A DNA stretch of 64,000 nt. Origin: Pseudomaricurvus hydrocarbonicus (GTDB lineage Bacteria; Pseudomonadota; Gammaproteobacteria; Pseudomonadales; Cellvibrionaceae). Made by a program: the position numbers and the translations under genes. A model generated the notes under the pieces. The model was given only the letters and a program-made list of their open reading frames with translations. It was not told the origin of the DNA and did not search any database. The DNA lies in NCBI RefSeq assembly GCF_011602365.1, contig NZ_JAAONZ010000006.1, forward strand, positions 62,001-126,000, in the 5' to 3' direction. Positions 46,006-54,838 of this stretch are shown here, piece by piece. Within the stretch, counting starts at the first letter, position 1, and each line of letters begins with the position of its first letter.

Positions 46006-46749
46006 ATGGAGAAAGCTTTGAGCAGCGCCGCATCAAAACCAAAACCTACAAAAACTCGTCGGAACCCTAAACTGACCCGAGAATTGATTCTGGAGTACGC
46101 GGGTAAGCTGTTGGCGAAAGACGGTCCCGAAGGGCTGAGCGTTTCTCAGGTGGCCCAGTTGGCGGGGGTAAACCGGGGGACCGCTTACCACCATTTTCAA
46201 ACCCGGGAACAGCTGTTGGACGCGACCAAGGCGTGGGTGAGTGAAAAACTCTGCCGTGAAGTTTTTGGCCGCCTGCCGGATGAAGAAGAGGTGGAGGCGC
46301 CCGATTCCAGAACGGTGTCGGCCAACCTGATTAATTTTGCCATGGAAAATCCCGAATTCGGCCGTGTCTGGCTGTTTGACGTGTTAAGTTCTGATCAGCC
46401 AGCTAGTGACCCTTTCTGGGCCATGTACAAGTCGAACATTGATGCGTTTGCGGATTCTGACAAGGCCCTGCCGGGCATTGACAAAGAAGTGCATGCCGTG
46501 TCGACACTGGTGTCGGTCTTTTTATGGCCGGTGTGGGCCCGGGCCCACACGCACACGGCAGCAGGTCGCCGGAAGATGGCCAAGCGTTTTATGGATGAAT
46601 CGATTCGCCAGACCCTGTACGGCACACTCAACAAGGAAAAATTCCCGGAATTGGTGGCGGCCAACGAAGAAGCTCAAGCCAAACCGGCAAAACCCAAGTC
46701 TGCCCCAAAAGCTAAAAAGCCAGCTAAAACCAAAGCGGCGTCAAAATAA
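46006..46749 (+). CDS. TetR-family regulator with basic C-terminal tail
   Basis: A regulator of about 247 residues. The N-terminal helix-turn-helix is clear (LSVSQVAQLAGVNRGTAYHHF, about residues 44-64). The last 22 or so residues are a Lys/Ala/Pro-rich tail (KPAKPKSAPKAKK and similar), like histone-H1-type tails, unusual for this family. The start is uncertain: ATG 46006 has AGGA very close, and TTG at 46018 has GGAGA at better spacing. It precedes the fused acyl-CoA dehydrogenase operon and probably controls it. Confidence 0.85.
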   Translation: MEKALSSAASKPKPTKTRRNPKLTRELILEYAGKLLAKDGPEGLSVSQVAQLAGVNRGTAYHHFQTREQLLDATKAWVSEKLCREVFGRLPDEEEVEAPDSRTVSANLINFAMENPEFGRVWLFDVLSSDQPASDPFWAMYKSNIDAFADSDKALPGIDKEVHAVSTLVSVFLWPVWARAHTHTAAGRRKMAKRFMDESIRQTLYGTLNKEKFPELVAANEEAQAKPAKPKSAPKAKKPAKTKAASK

Positions 46750-46768
46750 CCCTCCCTCGCTATTGCCC

Positions 46769-46797
46769 AGAGCGCCAGTTCCTGGCGCTCTATATTT
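46769..46797 (+). terminator. Rho-independent terminator after the TetR gene
   Basis: Perfect 10-bp arms AGAGCGCCAG and CTGGCGCTCT with a TTC loop, followed by ATATTTT. Confidence 0.82.
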
Positions 46798-47169
46798 TCT
46801 CTGGTTTGTTGCACCCATCGGCCCTCATGGCGGTGCTTTAATCCCGCTTTTCTACTATACATCATTGTTGACTAAATGTGCCGCAACGTTGTACTCTGAC
46901 TGGGATATAAGCACGCTCATTGGAGTGCGCTGCCCGATCGATTTCACCCAGCAATAGAAATCAACGGCCAACAATAGTTAATAATGGCCAGCAACCGCTA
47001 ATCGACAACAGCGAATAAGGGTGACGGGCATACGGAGAATCCAGATACAACTGGTCCAACGCCAGTTTGGCTGTTTGGTCTAACTACAAGCCCCACTTGG
47101 TTCAATACGCAGTCAAACCGGTTGATTGTGTCTATTGTTAACCTGATATTTCTCGGAGTGTAACCAACA
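46798..47169. other. Promoter region of the fused acyl-CoA dehydrogenase operon
   Basis: About 370 bp without a gene. It contains AACTGG (47049-47054) and CCAGTT (47062-47067), a 6-bp inverted repeat with 7-base spacer, a possible TetR operator. Words such as CAACGGCCAACAATAG and AATGGCCAGCAACCG around 46960-47000 are loosely repeated. Confidence 0.4.
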
Positions 47170-49383
47170 ATGAATTTTGAGCTTTCTGATGACCAGCGGA
47201 TGATGCAGGAATCCTTCGCCCGTTTCCTGGATGAACAGAGCAACAGTGAACGCGTGCGAGCCGCAGCTGAAAAAGACGGTTTTGATGCCGATATGTGGGC
47301 TGGGCTGGGTGAATTGGGCGCCTTTACGCTGCGTGTTCCTGAAGAATTTGGAGGCTTGGGGCTGGGTCTGATGGACGCGGTTGTGCTGATGGAAGAAGTG
47401 GGCCGAACGCTGGCGTCCGGGCCGGTCGCTGAAACTCTGGTGGCGACCCGTATCCTGTCTCGCCTGGCGGCCGATTCTCAGGCTGATTTGTTGGAGCAGG
47501 CGATTATAGGCAGTCAGGTGGTTACGGTTGCCCTGCATGATGTGGCTGAACAGCCACTGCAGTGGGTCGCCGGTGGAGCCGTGGCGACAGCGGTGATTGC
47601 CCGCAAAGGCGAGCAGGTGATTTTGGTAACTCTGCCGGAAGGTGAAAACCGTGGTGAAGCAAATCTGGCCTCTACCCCCATTGCTGAATTGCAGCTGGAT
47701 GTGGCCAGTGCCGTGGTGTTGGGTGAGGGGGCCGAAGCGGTTAAGGTTTTCGCGCAAGGACTGGAAGAGTGGAAACTGCTGATGGCGGCGGCGCTGGCCG
47801 GACTGTCCCGTCGCGCTGTTGAAATGGCGGCCGAATACGCGTGTGAACGCGAGGCTTTTGGCAAGCCCATTGGCACCTACCAAGCCATGTCCCATCCGTT
47901 GGCTGATCTCATTACCGACATTGATGGCGGTAAGTATCTGACCTGGAAAGCCATTCACGATCTCTCTAAAAATCTGGACGCGGCTTCGGCCCAAGTGTCT
48001 ATGGCGCTGTATTGGAATGCCGATACGGCCGCTCGCGCGGTGACGCAATCGCTGCACACTTTTGGCGGTTATGGCCTGGCGACTGAATATGATATTCATC
48101 TGTACAATCTGCGAGCCAAAGCCTGGCCGCTGGTGTATGGCGACATCAATCGTTTGTTGGAAGAAGCGGGGCGCCGCCTTTACGAAGGTGAAGTTGCTGC
48201 CCTGCCGGATGTTGGCGAAATCTCTATCGACTTTGACCTGGGCGAACCAGCCAATACCATGGCTGAAGAGCTGAAACAGTTTTTTGAAGATAACCTCACT
48301 CCTGAGCTGAAAGCCAAAGCACACTACTCTTTTGATGGTTACGATGCGGGTATTCACAAGAAACTGGCAGAAGCCAAATTCCTGTTCCCTGCCTGGCCGA
48401 AAGAGTACAACGGTCGTGAAGCCGAGCCATATGTGATGAATGCTCTGCGTCAAGTGTGGGAAGAGTACAACTGGACGACTCACCCCGTGAGCACCACCGA
48501 TCTGGTGGGCACCATGATCCGCAAGGCCGGCAGTGAAGTCCTGAAAGAAGAAGTGCTGACCAAAATTATTAACGGTGACGCAGTGTGCAGTTTGGGTTAT
48601 TCCGAACCTGGCTGTGGCTCTGATGTGTTTGCGGCCAAGACCAAGGCGACTCGCCTGGAGGACGGCAGCTGGCGTATTGATGGCGCGAAAATGTGGACCA
48701 GTGGTGCCAACATTGCCCAGTATGTGATTTTGCTAACGCGCACCAATCCGGATGTGCCCAAGCACAAGGGCCTGACGATGTTTATTGTGCCGCTAGATAC
48801 TCCAGGGATTGAAGTTCAGCCGGTTTATACCTTCCAGGACGAGCGCACCAATGCCACTTTTTACGATGGTGTGATTGTAAAAGACGAATACCGTCTGGGT
48901 GAAGTGGACGGTGGTGTTCGCACCATGGCCGCTGCGCTGGAGCTGGAACACGGCGGTGGCTTTAATAAAAGCCAGCGTAAAATGTTCCGTTCCGCCGAAA
49001 CCCTGTGTCGCGAAATTCAGTACAAAGGCCAGCCTTTGATCAAAGACGTGGATGCCCAGAAACGCCTGGCTCGTGCACGCATGCACTTCTATATCTCTGA
49101 AATGCTGGCTAATCGTGCTCTTTGGGTGGGCGTTACCGGCCGGGAAAACAAAGCTTACGGCCCGATGATCAAAATGTTTTCGTCCGAGAAATTTCAGTCC
49201 GATTCCCGCGACCTGCTGGACCTGACCGCACCTTATTCGCTGTCCAAGCGGGAAGGTGCGGCGGGCGAGCTGAACCTGGCCTATCGTCATGCGCACGGCA
49301 CTACAATTTATGGTGGCACCAGCGAAGTACACCGCAGCATGATTGCCGAGCGGGCACTTGGCCTGCCACGTACCCGCGGTTAA
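47170..49383 (+). CDS. Fused double acyl-CoA dehydrogenase (FadE34-like)
   Basis: A 737-residue protein with two acyl-CoA dehydrogenase halves. The first (about 1-350) starts NFELSDDQRMMQESFARFL and ends with HTFGGYGLATEYDIHLYN. The second (about 360-737) has YSEPGCGSDVFAAKTKA, GAKMWTSGANIAQYVILLTR and the C-terminal IYGGTSEVHRSMIAERALG. Single-chain fusions of this type, such as mycobacterial FadE34, replace the usual heteromeric pair in oxidation of steroid or bile-acid side chains. It heads a three-gene operon with crotonase and thioesterase. The steroid link is inference. Confidence 0.9.
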   Translation: MNFELSDDQRMMQESFARFLDEQSNSERVRAAAEKDGFDADMWAGLGELGAFTLRVPEEFGGLGLGLMDAVVLMEEVGRTLASGPVAETLVATRILSRLAADSQADLLEQAIIGSQVVTVALHDVAEQPLQWVAGGAVATAVIARKGEQVILVTLPEGENRGEANLASTPIAELQLDVASAVVLGEGAEAVKVFAQGLEEWKLLMAAALAGLSRRAVEMAAEYACEREAFGKPIGTYQAMSHPLADLITDIDGGKYLTWKAIHDLSKNLDAASAQVSMALYWNADTAARAVTQSLHTFGGYGLATEYDIHLYNLRAKAWPLVYGDINRLLEEAGRRLYEGEVAALPDVGEISIDFDLGEPANTMAEELKQFFEDNLTPELKAKAHYSFDGYDAGIHKKLAEAKFLFPAWPKEYNGREAEPYVMNALRQVWEEYNWTTHPVSTTDLVGTMIRKAGSEVLKEEVLTKIINGDAVCSLGYSEPGCGSDVFAAKTKATRLEDGSWRIDGAKMWTSGANIAQYVILLTRTNPDVPKHKGLTMFIVPLDTPGIEVQPVYTFQDERTNATFYDGVIVKDEYRLGEVDGGVRTMAAALELEHGGGFNKSQRKMFRSAETLCREIQYKGQPLIKDVDAQKRLARARMHFYISEMLANRALWVGVTGRENKAYGPMIKMFSSEKFQSDSRDLLDLTAPYSLSKREGAAGELNLAYRHAHGTTIYGGTSEVHRSMIAERALGLPRTRG

Positions 49384-49396
49384 GGAGAGACTGGAT

Positions 49397-50206
49397 ATGA
49401 GCGAAGCTCCACACCTGTTAGTAGAAGAGATCGATGGCGTCATCATTTGTACTTTGAATCGTCCCGACAAGCTGAACGCACTGACCGGGCAGACCATGCG
49501 TTTGTTCGAAACGGCATTGCACCGGTTCCGCGACACGCCGCAGTTGAAAGTGATGCTGATCCGCGCCACCGGGCGCTATTTCTGTGCCGGTGCCGATTTG
49601 CGTGATACCAGCGGGGAGCCGGAAATGCCGGCCAAAACGCCGACCGCGATTCGTGAAAAGCACCGCCTCGGACTGCATGGTATGCACCGCATTTATGACG
49701 AGATGGAGCATATCGAAAAACCCATCGTGGTCGCCCATCAGGGCACCTGTGTGGGCGGTGGCCTGGAGCTGTCGCTGTCCTGCGATTTTCGTCTGGCCGC
49801 CAAGAGTGCCAGCTACGCGTTTCCGGAAGGCAAGTTCGGGGTGCTGCCAGCCTCGAACGGCGTCAGCCGTTTGACCCGCTATGTCGGTCCGCATTGGGCG
49901 CGCTACCTGATCATGGCCAACAAGCCCGCCGATGCCGACCGCGCACTGATTATGGGTCTGGTGCATGAAGTTTATCCGGACGAGACGTTCGACGAGGACG
50001 CGATGGACTTCTGTCGCCACCTGGCCAAGCAGAATGCCGAACAGATGGGGGCCGCGAAAATAGCCATTGAGATGGTGCATGAGCTGGGGCGTGATCAGGC
50101 GCGCCATGTTGAGCGTATGGCCAACAGTGCCCTGATGTTAAATCCGGATTACCTGGCCATTATGGAAAAGTACATTGCCGGCATTGGCTCCAAAGGGAAG
50201 TCATAA
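49397..50206 (+). CDS. Enoyl-CoA hydratase/isomerase
   Basis: A 269-residue crotonase. The oxyanion segments (YFCAGADLRD and GTCVGGGLELSLSCDF) and both catalytic glutamates (GGGLE and YAFPEGKFG) are present, unlike the crotonase at 23.3 kb. It starts at ATG 49397 with AAGGAGAG nine bases upstream; an in-frame ATG at 49343 lies inside the previous gene. It follows the fused dehydrogenase by 13 bp and would hydrate its product. Confidence 0.92.
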   Translation: MSEAPHLLVEEIDGVIICTLNRPDKLNALTGQTMRLFETALHRFRDTPQLKVMLIRATGRYFCAGADLRDTSGEPEMPAKTPTAIREKHRLGLHGMHRIYDEMEHIEKPIVVAHQGTCVGGGLELSLSCDFRLAAKSASYAFPEGKFGVLPASNGVSRLTRYVGPHWARYLIMANKPADADRALIMGLVHEVYPDETFDEDAMDFCRHLAKQNAEQMGAAKIAIEMVHELGRDQARHVERMANSALMLNPDYLAIMEKYIAGIGSKGKS

Positions 50207-50207
50207 C

Positions 50208-50654
50208 ATGCCGGAAGAAAAAGTGATCGACTGCCATACTTTGGAAGCTGAAGGTTGGACCAGCCTCAGCGCCAACGGTTTTACTGGTTTGGCCGGCCCT
50301 TTCTGGTCACGCGGTGAGGGTGAAGAGAGAGCCATGGGGCTGTTGCTGGAGGAGCGTCACAGCAACAATCATCTGGGAACCGTCCATGGTGGCGTGGTGA
50401 TGACGTTTGCTGACATCGGCCTGGGGTCTGCGGTCGCGGTCGCTATGGGCGAAAAGCGCATGGGCTGTGTGACGGTGTCGTTGCAAACTCAGTTTGTCTC
50501 GGTGGCACGGGTAGGGGAATTCATGACTTGCCAGCCTGAGATTGTCCGCGCCAGTAAACAATTATTGTTCATTCGCGGATTGATCAAGGTTGGGGACAAG
50601 ACCATCGCCAGTGCCGAAGGTATCTGGAAGCTGCTCGATTCCGCCAGCGACTAG
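50208..50654 (+). CDS. Hotdog-fold acyl-CoA thioesterase (PaaI-like)
   Basis: A 148-residue single hotdog domain. HLGTVHGGVVMTFADIGLGSAVAVA is the helix-containing active-site segment (histidine, two glycines and the aspartate of PaaI-type thioesterases), split here only by name. The last gene of the operon, one base after the crotonase stop, with AAGGGAAG upstream. It would release CoA from an acyl intermediate or relieve trapped CoA. Confidence 0.88.
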   Translation: MPEEKVIDCHTLEAEGWTSLSANGFTGLAGPFWSRGEGEERAMGLLLEERHSNNHLGTVHGGVVMTFADIGLGSAVAVAMGEKRMGCVTVSLQTQFVSVARVGEFMTCQPEIVRASKQLLFIRGLIKVGDKTIASAEGIWKLLDSASD

Positions 50655-50755
50655 CAAGATCCACCCCTGGACCGGCTGGCAACAGTCAGGCGGATGTGCT
50701 TAAATTAGCTATTGGACAACAGTGTTGTTTTTTTCGTGTCCGCCAGTCGTAATAG

Positions 50756-50830
50756 ACACAGTCAATATAATCGTGGTCAACGTAGTGGCAACCAACGTAG
50801 TAGTGGTCAACGTAGCAGTGGTCAATAAAG
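50756..50830. repeat. Five degenerate 15-bp tandem repeats
   Basis: Units begin at 50756, 50771, 50786, 50801 and 50816; consensus TAGTGGTCAACGTAG. They lie between the thioesterase stop and the AcuI-type gene. The frame through them gives only Val/Asn runs and is not a protein. The rest of this 307-bp gap is AT-rich and probably holds the promoter. Confidence 0.75.
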
Positions 50831-50961
50831 TTGCGCGGCTCGCTTTTAAATACAGTTCACTGATAAAACCAGTTACCCTGTTTGTGAGGGTAAGGTGTAG
50901 AACGGTTAACGGGCAAAAACAGTTAACTCAAATTTGATAATCAATAATGTAGAAGGTGTAT

Positions 50962-51945
50962 ATGTTCTCTGCAATTTCCATTAATAAAGATGAGGCGGGT
51001 CAAACCGTTGAAGTGACCCAGATCGATGAATCTCAGTTGCCTGAAGGTGATGTTACGATTGACGTTGAATATTCAACGCTGAACTACAAAGACGGACTGG
51101 CCATCACCGGCAGTTCACCCGTGGTGCGCAAGTTTCCCATGGTTCCAGGCATTGATTTGGCCGGTGTGGTTTCCGAAAGTACTCACGCTGACTGGAAGGT
51201 TGGAGATCGGGTTGTCCTCAATGGCTGGGGAGTGGGTGAAGGTCATTGGGGTGGCTTGTCACAAAAGGCGCGCCTGAACGGCGATTGGCTGGTGGCTTTG
51301 CCAGAAGCGTTTAACAGCCGTCAGGCAATGGCCATCGGTACCGCCGGTTATACCGCAGCACTGTGTGTGGATACCTTGATGGCATCCGGCGTGAGACCGG
51401 ATCAGGGTGAAATTCTGGTGACGGGTGCCACTGGTGGTGTGGGCAGTGTGGCCGTTGCCTTGCTGGCAAAAGCCGGCTTTACTGTTGTTGCTGCTACCGG
51501 TAAAGAATCCGAAGCCGATTACCTCAAAGGCTTGGGGGCATCCGACATCATTCTGCGCTCTGAATTGTCTGAAAAAGGTAAGCCTCTGCAGAGAGAGCGT
51601 TGGGCGGGTGTGGTAGATTCTGTCGGTAGCTACACGCTGGTCAACGCTTGTGCGCAAACCCGTTATGGCGGTGTGGTTGCAGCTTGCGGTCTGGCTCAGG
51701 GTGCGGATTTCCCTGCGACGGTTATGCCGTTCATTTTACGCGGCGTTTCTCTGTTGGGTGTAGACAGCGTGATGGCACCGATTGAACTGCGCAAGTCGGC
51801 GTGGAAACGTTTGGCCAAAGATCTGGATCCAGCTTTACTGGAAACCATTGCCAATGAAATCAGTTTGGCTGAAGCGATTCCTGCTGCCACTGACTTGCTG
51901 GAAGGAAAAGTTCGCGGTCGTTTGATCGTCGACGTTAATAAGTAA
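50962..51945 (+). CDS. YhdH/AcuI-family acrylyl-CoA reductase-like MDR enzyme
   Basis: A zinc-free medium-chain reductase of 327 residues. It has STLNYKDGLAITG and PMVPGIDLAGVV (substrate/nucleotide entry), GTAGYTAALCVD, and the NADPH-binding GATGGVGSVAVALLA (about 156-170). The family reduces acrylyl-CoA or small enones with NADPH. The ATG at 50962 is used because AGAAGG lies five bases upstream; the GTG at 50956 overlaps that site. It probably belongs to the acyl-CoA metabolism of the preceding operon. Confidence 0.9.
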   Translation: MFSAISINKDEAGQTVEVTQIDESQLPEGDVTIDVEYSTLNYKDGLAITGSSPVVRKFPMVPGIDLAGVVSESTHADWKVGDRVVLNGWGVGEGHWGGLSQKARLNGDWLVALPEAFNSRQAMAIGTAGYTAALCVDTLMASGVRPDQGEILVTGATGGVGSVAVALLAKAGFTVVAATGKESEADYLKGLGASDIILRSELSEKGKPLQRERWAGVVDSVGSYTLVNACAQTRYGGVVAACGLAQGADFPATVMPFILRGVSLLGVDSVMAPIELRKSAWKRLAKDLDPALLETIANEISLAEAIPAATDLLEGKVRGRLIVDVNK

Positions 51946-51969
51946 GATTTTCTTACCGCAAACTTTGTG

Positions 51970-51998
51970 CTGAAGCGATGATGTGGTCATCGCTTCAG
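51970..51998 (+). terminator. Terminator-like hairpin after the AcuI-type gene
   Basis: Perfect 12-bp arms CTGAAGCGATGA and TCATCGCTTCAG with a TGTGG loop. The following sequence is pyrimidine-rich but has no long T run, so termination may be partial. Confidence 0.65.
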
Positions 51999-52027
51999 TA
52001 TTCTCCCCTTCCTTCTGATCCTCCTTT

Positions 52028-53398
52028 ATGAACGGCTCACCCGAACAAGTATCAGCTGATACAGCGGATAAGTTGGGCGTCACGTCTTATCTTGCTATTT
52101 TTGCGATTGCCATTGGCTTTGTGTTAAATCCTTTTAACGGCTCATTGGTAGTGACAGCTTATCCGCATCTGGCGGAAACCTTTGCTTTGCCTTATACGCA
52201 CATGTCTGCCATGGTGATGTATTTTATGGCTGCCACCGCAGCGTCGCAGCCCTTGGCTGGTGGAATCGGGGACAGTATTGGCCGAAAAAAACTGTTTTTA
52301 ATTGGCATTGCCGGGTTTACGGCAGTCAGTTATTTGGCGGCAACTTCAGTAACGTTCTCAACGTTATTATTTTGGCGCATTGCCCAGGCCATTTTTTCCG
52401 GCGTCATTCTGGCAAATGCCCTGGGCCTGGTCGGTCAGGTGGTGCCAGCTGCAAAAACCGGTATTTATCTGGGGCTTTTGAATTCCATCATGGTTGCCGT
52501 TACGGCTTTGGGATTCCCGCTGGGCGGTATTTTGGTGGAGCTCTATGAATGGCCCATGTTGTTTTGGATCAACATACCCTTGGGTGTGATCGCGTTTGCT
52601 TTGGCGGTGTTGTTTATTCCCGGGGATGAGCCCAGGGAAACCCGCTTCACCGCGGTGAGTTTTATCGGCTTGCCGTTTTTGCCATTGGCCTTTGTGTTGC
52701 AGGCAGTGATACAGGGCGAACCCGTGTTTTTTAGCGCTATGGTGCTGTTGGTGACGACTCTTGTCGTGGCAGTGGGGATTTTTAAATCCAGCCAATCTCG
52801 CCGGCAATTTAAACCCATCAATAACCGGGTATTTAATCTTAGCTGCAGTGCGGCTTTTTTCACTTCCTGTATCCAGTTTGGTGTGATGTTTACCTTGCCG
52901 GCCTGGACTCTGGCTACCTTGAGCCTTAACAGCGGTAGTTTAGGACTTTATCTGACCGGCTTTTCCCTGACGATTTTTTTCATCAGTCCGCTTGCGGGAA
53001 AAGCGTTGGACAAGATTGGAGAGGGGCCTTTTAAATGGCTGACGCTGTTGGCTTTGGGCGCGAGTTTGGCCCTCATGATTTTGGCGTTTACCAAAATCAG
53101 TTTTGTGTTGGTTATGGGGCTGCTGGGCATCGGTATTGCGATTTCATTATTGATAAGTCAGCGCTCAGCGATGCTGGCAATACCGTCGCAGTCGCACGCT
53201 CTGGCGATGGGATTGTTCAGCAGCTGGCGAGCAGTCGGAGGTCTTTCCGGCAACACTTTGGCGGCGATTGTATTAGGCGGTTTTCCGGCAGTAACCGCAG
53301 AAGCCGGGGTGCATGTGTTTGAATGGCAACTGGCATTATTTTTTATCCCGTTGGCGTTGTCACTGTTTTATCTACGAGCCCCGAATACAGTGAAATAA
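52028..53398 (+). CDS. MFS transporter (DHA2-type drug/solute exporter)
   Basis: A 456-residue membrane transporter with 12-14 hydrophobic segments. Motif A is visible in the loop after the second helix (GGIGDSIGRKKLFLIG, about residues 78-93), and motif C-like GFPLGGILVELYEWPMLFWI near 165-185 suggests an exporter. The ribosome binding site is CCTCCTTT-like and weak. It sits alone between two hairpins. Substrate unknown; export of a toxic intermediate or of drugs is possible. Confidence 0.88.
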   Translation: MNGSPEQVSADTADKLGVTSYLAIFAIAIGFVLNPFNGSLVVTAYPHLAETFALPYTHMSAMVMYFMAATAASQPLAGGIGDSIGRKKLFLIGIAGFTAVSYLAATSVTFSTLLFWRIAQAIFSGVILANALGLVGQVVPAAKTGIYLGLLNSIMVAVTALGFPLGGILVELYEWPMLFWINIPLGVIAFALAVLFIPGDEPRETRFTAVSFIGLPFLPLAFVLQAVIQGEPVFFSAMVLLVTTLVVAVGIFKSSQSRRQFKPINNRVFNLSCSAAFFTSCIQFGVMFTLPAWTLATLSLNSGSLGLYLTGFSLTIFFISPLAGKALDKIGEGPFKWLTLLALGASLALMILAFTKISFVLVMGLLGIGIAISLLISQRSAMLAIPSQSHALAMGLFSSWRAVGGLSGNTLAAIVLGGFPAVTAEAGVHVFEWQLALFFIPLALSLFYLRAPNTVK

Positions 53399-53587
53399 AA
53401 TGAACTTGCGATAGGTTTAGAAAATATTGAATCCGCTAGACTATTTGGAAAGGTAGTCTGCCAATACACGATAAAAAAAATATACAATCTACGAAAGATA
53501 AAAGCACGAAGACACAAAAAGATGATGTTAAAGCGATAGTTGAACAGAAATTTCAAAACTCATAATAAGCATAAGAGGTTAAGAAAT

Positions 53588-54637
53588 ATGGCGACGCAAA
53601 AAAACATTCCGTTAAAAGTTGTTCAGTGGGCAACGGGTAATATTGGCACCCGTTCTTTACGTAGTGTTATTGAACATCCGGATTTGGAGTTGGTTGGGCT
53701 TTACGTGCATTCGGATAATAAGGTAGGCCAGGATGCCGGTACCTTGTGTGGTACCCAGCCGGTGGGTGTACAGGCGACCAACAGGATTGATGACATCATT
53801 GCACTGAAAGCGGATTGTGTCCTGTATATGCAGCAGGGTTGCAACGTTGATGATCTGTGCCGGATATTGGCATCTGGCTGTAATGTCGTGACCACGCGGG
53901 TAGAGTTCCATCACCCGGGATCCCTGGACAATGAAACTCGCAGTCGAATTGAAGCGGCGTGCGACGCCGGCGGCAGCTCCATTTACAGTACGGGATCCAG
54001 CCCCGGGTTTATCACTGAGGCGATACCGCTGGTACTGACGTCGCTGCAGCGTCGCCTTGATCATTTGATCATTGATGAGTTCGCAGATCTGACTACGCGA
54101 AATTCTCCCGAGCTATTGTTTGACATCATGGGGTTTGGCAAACCGCCATCGGATTTTGGTGAAGAGCGGTTGGCGCATGTGAAGGCAGGTTTTGCGGCAT
54201 CGTTGAATCAACTGGCGGATTCCATCGGAATGTCGCTGGATGAGGTGACTGCGATTGGTGAAGTGGCGACAGTGAAAGAGGATGTTCATATCGCTGCGGG
54301 TGTGCTGGAAGCGGGAACCGTGGGAGGGCAGAGGATTACCATCACCGGGTTGCGTCACGGTGAAGCTTTGATGCAAATGCGCCTGAACTGGTATTGCACC
54401 AAAGAGCTGGATAACGATTGGGAGTTGCGGGGCAACGGCTGGCGGGTTCAGGTGTTGGGAGATACGCCGATGGATGTGTCGATTCTGTTTTCACCGATTG
54501 CGGATGAGGATCTGGCCGCCACGACACCCGGTTATACGGCGCACCGTGCAGTCAATGCTGTGAGTGTGGTGTGCGGGGCCAAACCAGGGATATGTACTAC
54601 GGGTGAAATGCCGCAGGTGATTGCGAACCTGGGTTAA
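53588..54637 (+). CDS. DapB-like NAD(P)-dependent dehydrogenase
   Basis: A 349-residue protein with an N-terminal Rossmann motif (VVQWATGNIGTRSLRSVI, about residues 10-27) and a C-terminal domain as in dihydrodipicolinate-reductase-like and 2,4-diaminopentanoate dehydrogenase-like proteins. TRVEFHHPGS and STGSSPGFITEAIPL are conserved in this group, which is frequent in Actinobacteria and in steroid-degrading Proteobacteria. The ATG at 53588 has GAGG ten bases upstream; a longer frame to 53540 is rejected. Its substrate is unknown. Confidence 0.82.
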   Translation: MATQKNIPLKVVQWATGNIGTRSLRSVIEHPDLELVGLYVHSDNKVGQDAGTLCGTQPVGVQATNRIDDIIALKADCVLYMQQGCNVDDLCRILASGCNVVTTRVEFHHPGSLDNETRSRIEAACDAGGSSIYSTGSSPGFITEAIPLVLTSLQRRLDHLIIDEFADLTTRNSPELLFDIMGFGKPPSDFGEERLAHVKAGFAASLNQLADSIGMSLDEVTAIGEVATVKEDVHIAAGVLEAGTVGGQRITITGLRHGEALMQMRLNWYCTKELDNDWELRGNGWRVQVLGDTPMDVSILFSPIADEDLAATTPGYTAHRAVNAVSVVCGAKPGICTTGEMPQVIANLG

Positions 54638-54749
54638 CACGGTTTATCAATGATTTGGATTAAGTGATCGCAGTCGGTGTTATTGACTCAGACTGGCTGT
54701 GAAAACTCAAATTGGTTGTTAAAATCTTAAGCCGATTGACCCGTTAATA

Positions 54750-54787
54750 AAAAGCCCCATGTTGTCGTTGGGAACACGGGGCTTTTT
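54750..54787. terminator. Bidirectional terminator
   Basis: AAAAGCCCCATGTT (54750-54763) pairs with AACACGGGGCTTTT (54773-54786) with one mismatch. T and A runs lie at both ends. It serves the convergent DapB-like (plus) and TauD (minus) genes. Confidence 0.88.
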
Positions 54788-54838
54788 TGTCTTGCAGGTG
54801 TGCAACAGCCGGACTGCCGCACTGCTCCGGTAGGAAGA

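Noticed and set aside
47113-48483. Long minus-strand frame (456 codons) opposite the fused acyl-CoA dehydrogenase
   Set aside because: It mirrors a clear gene on the other strand, has no family features and is rich in Arg, Gln, His and Phe, as antisense frames of such genes are.
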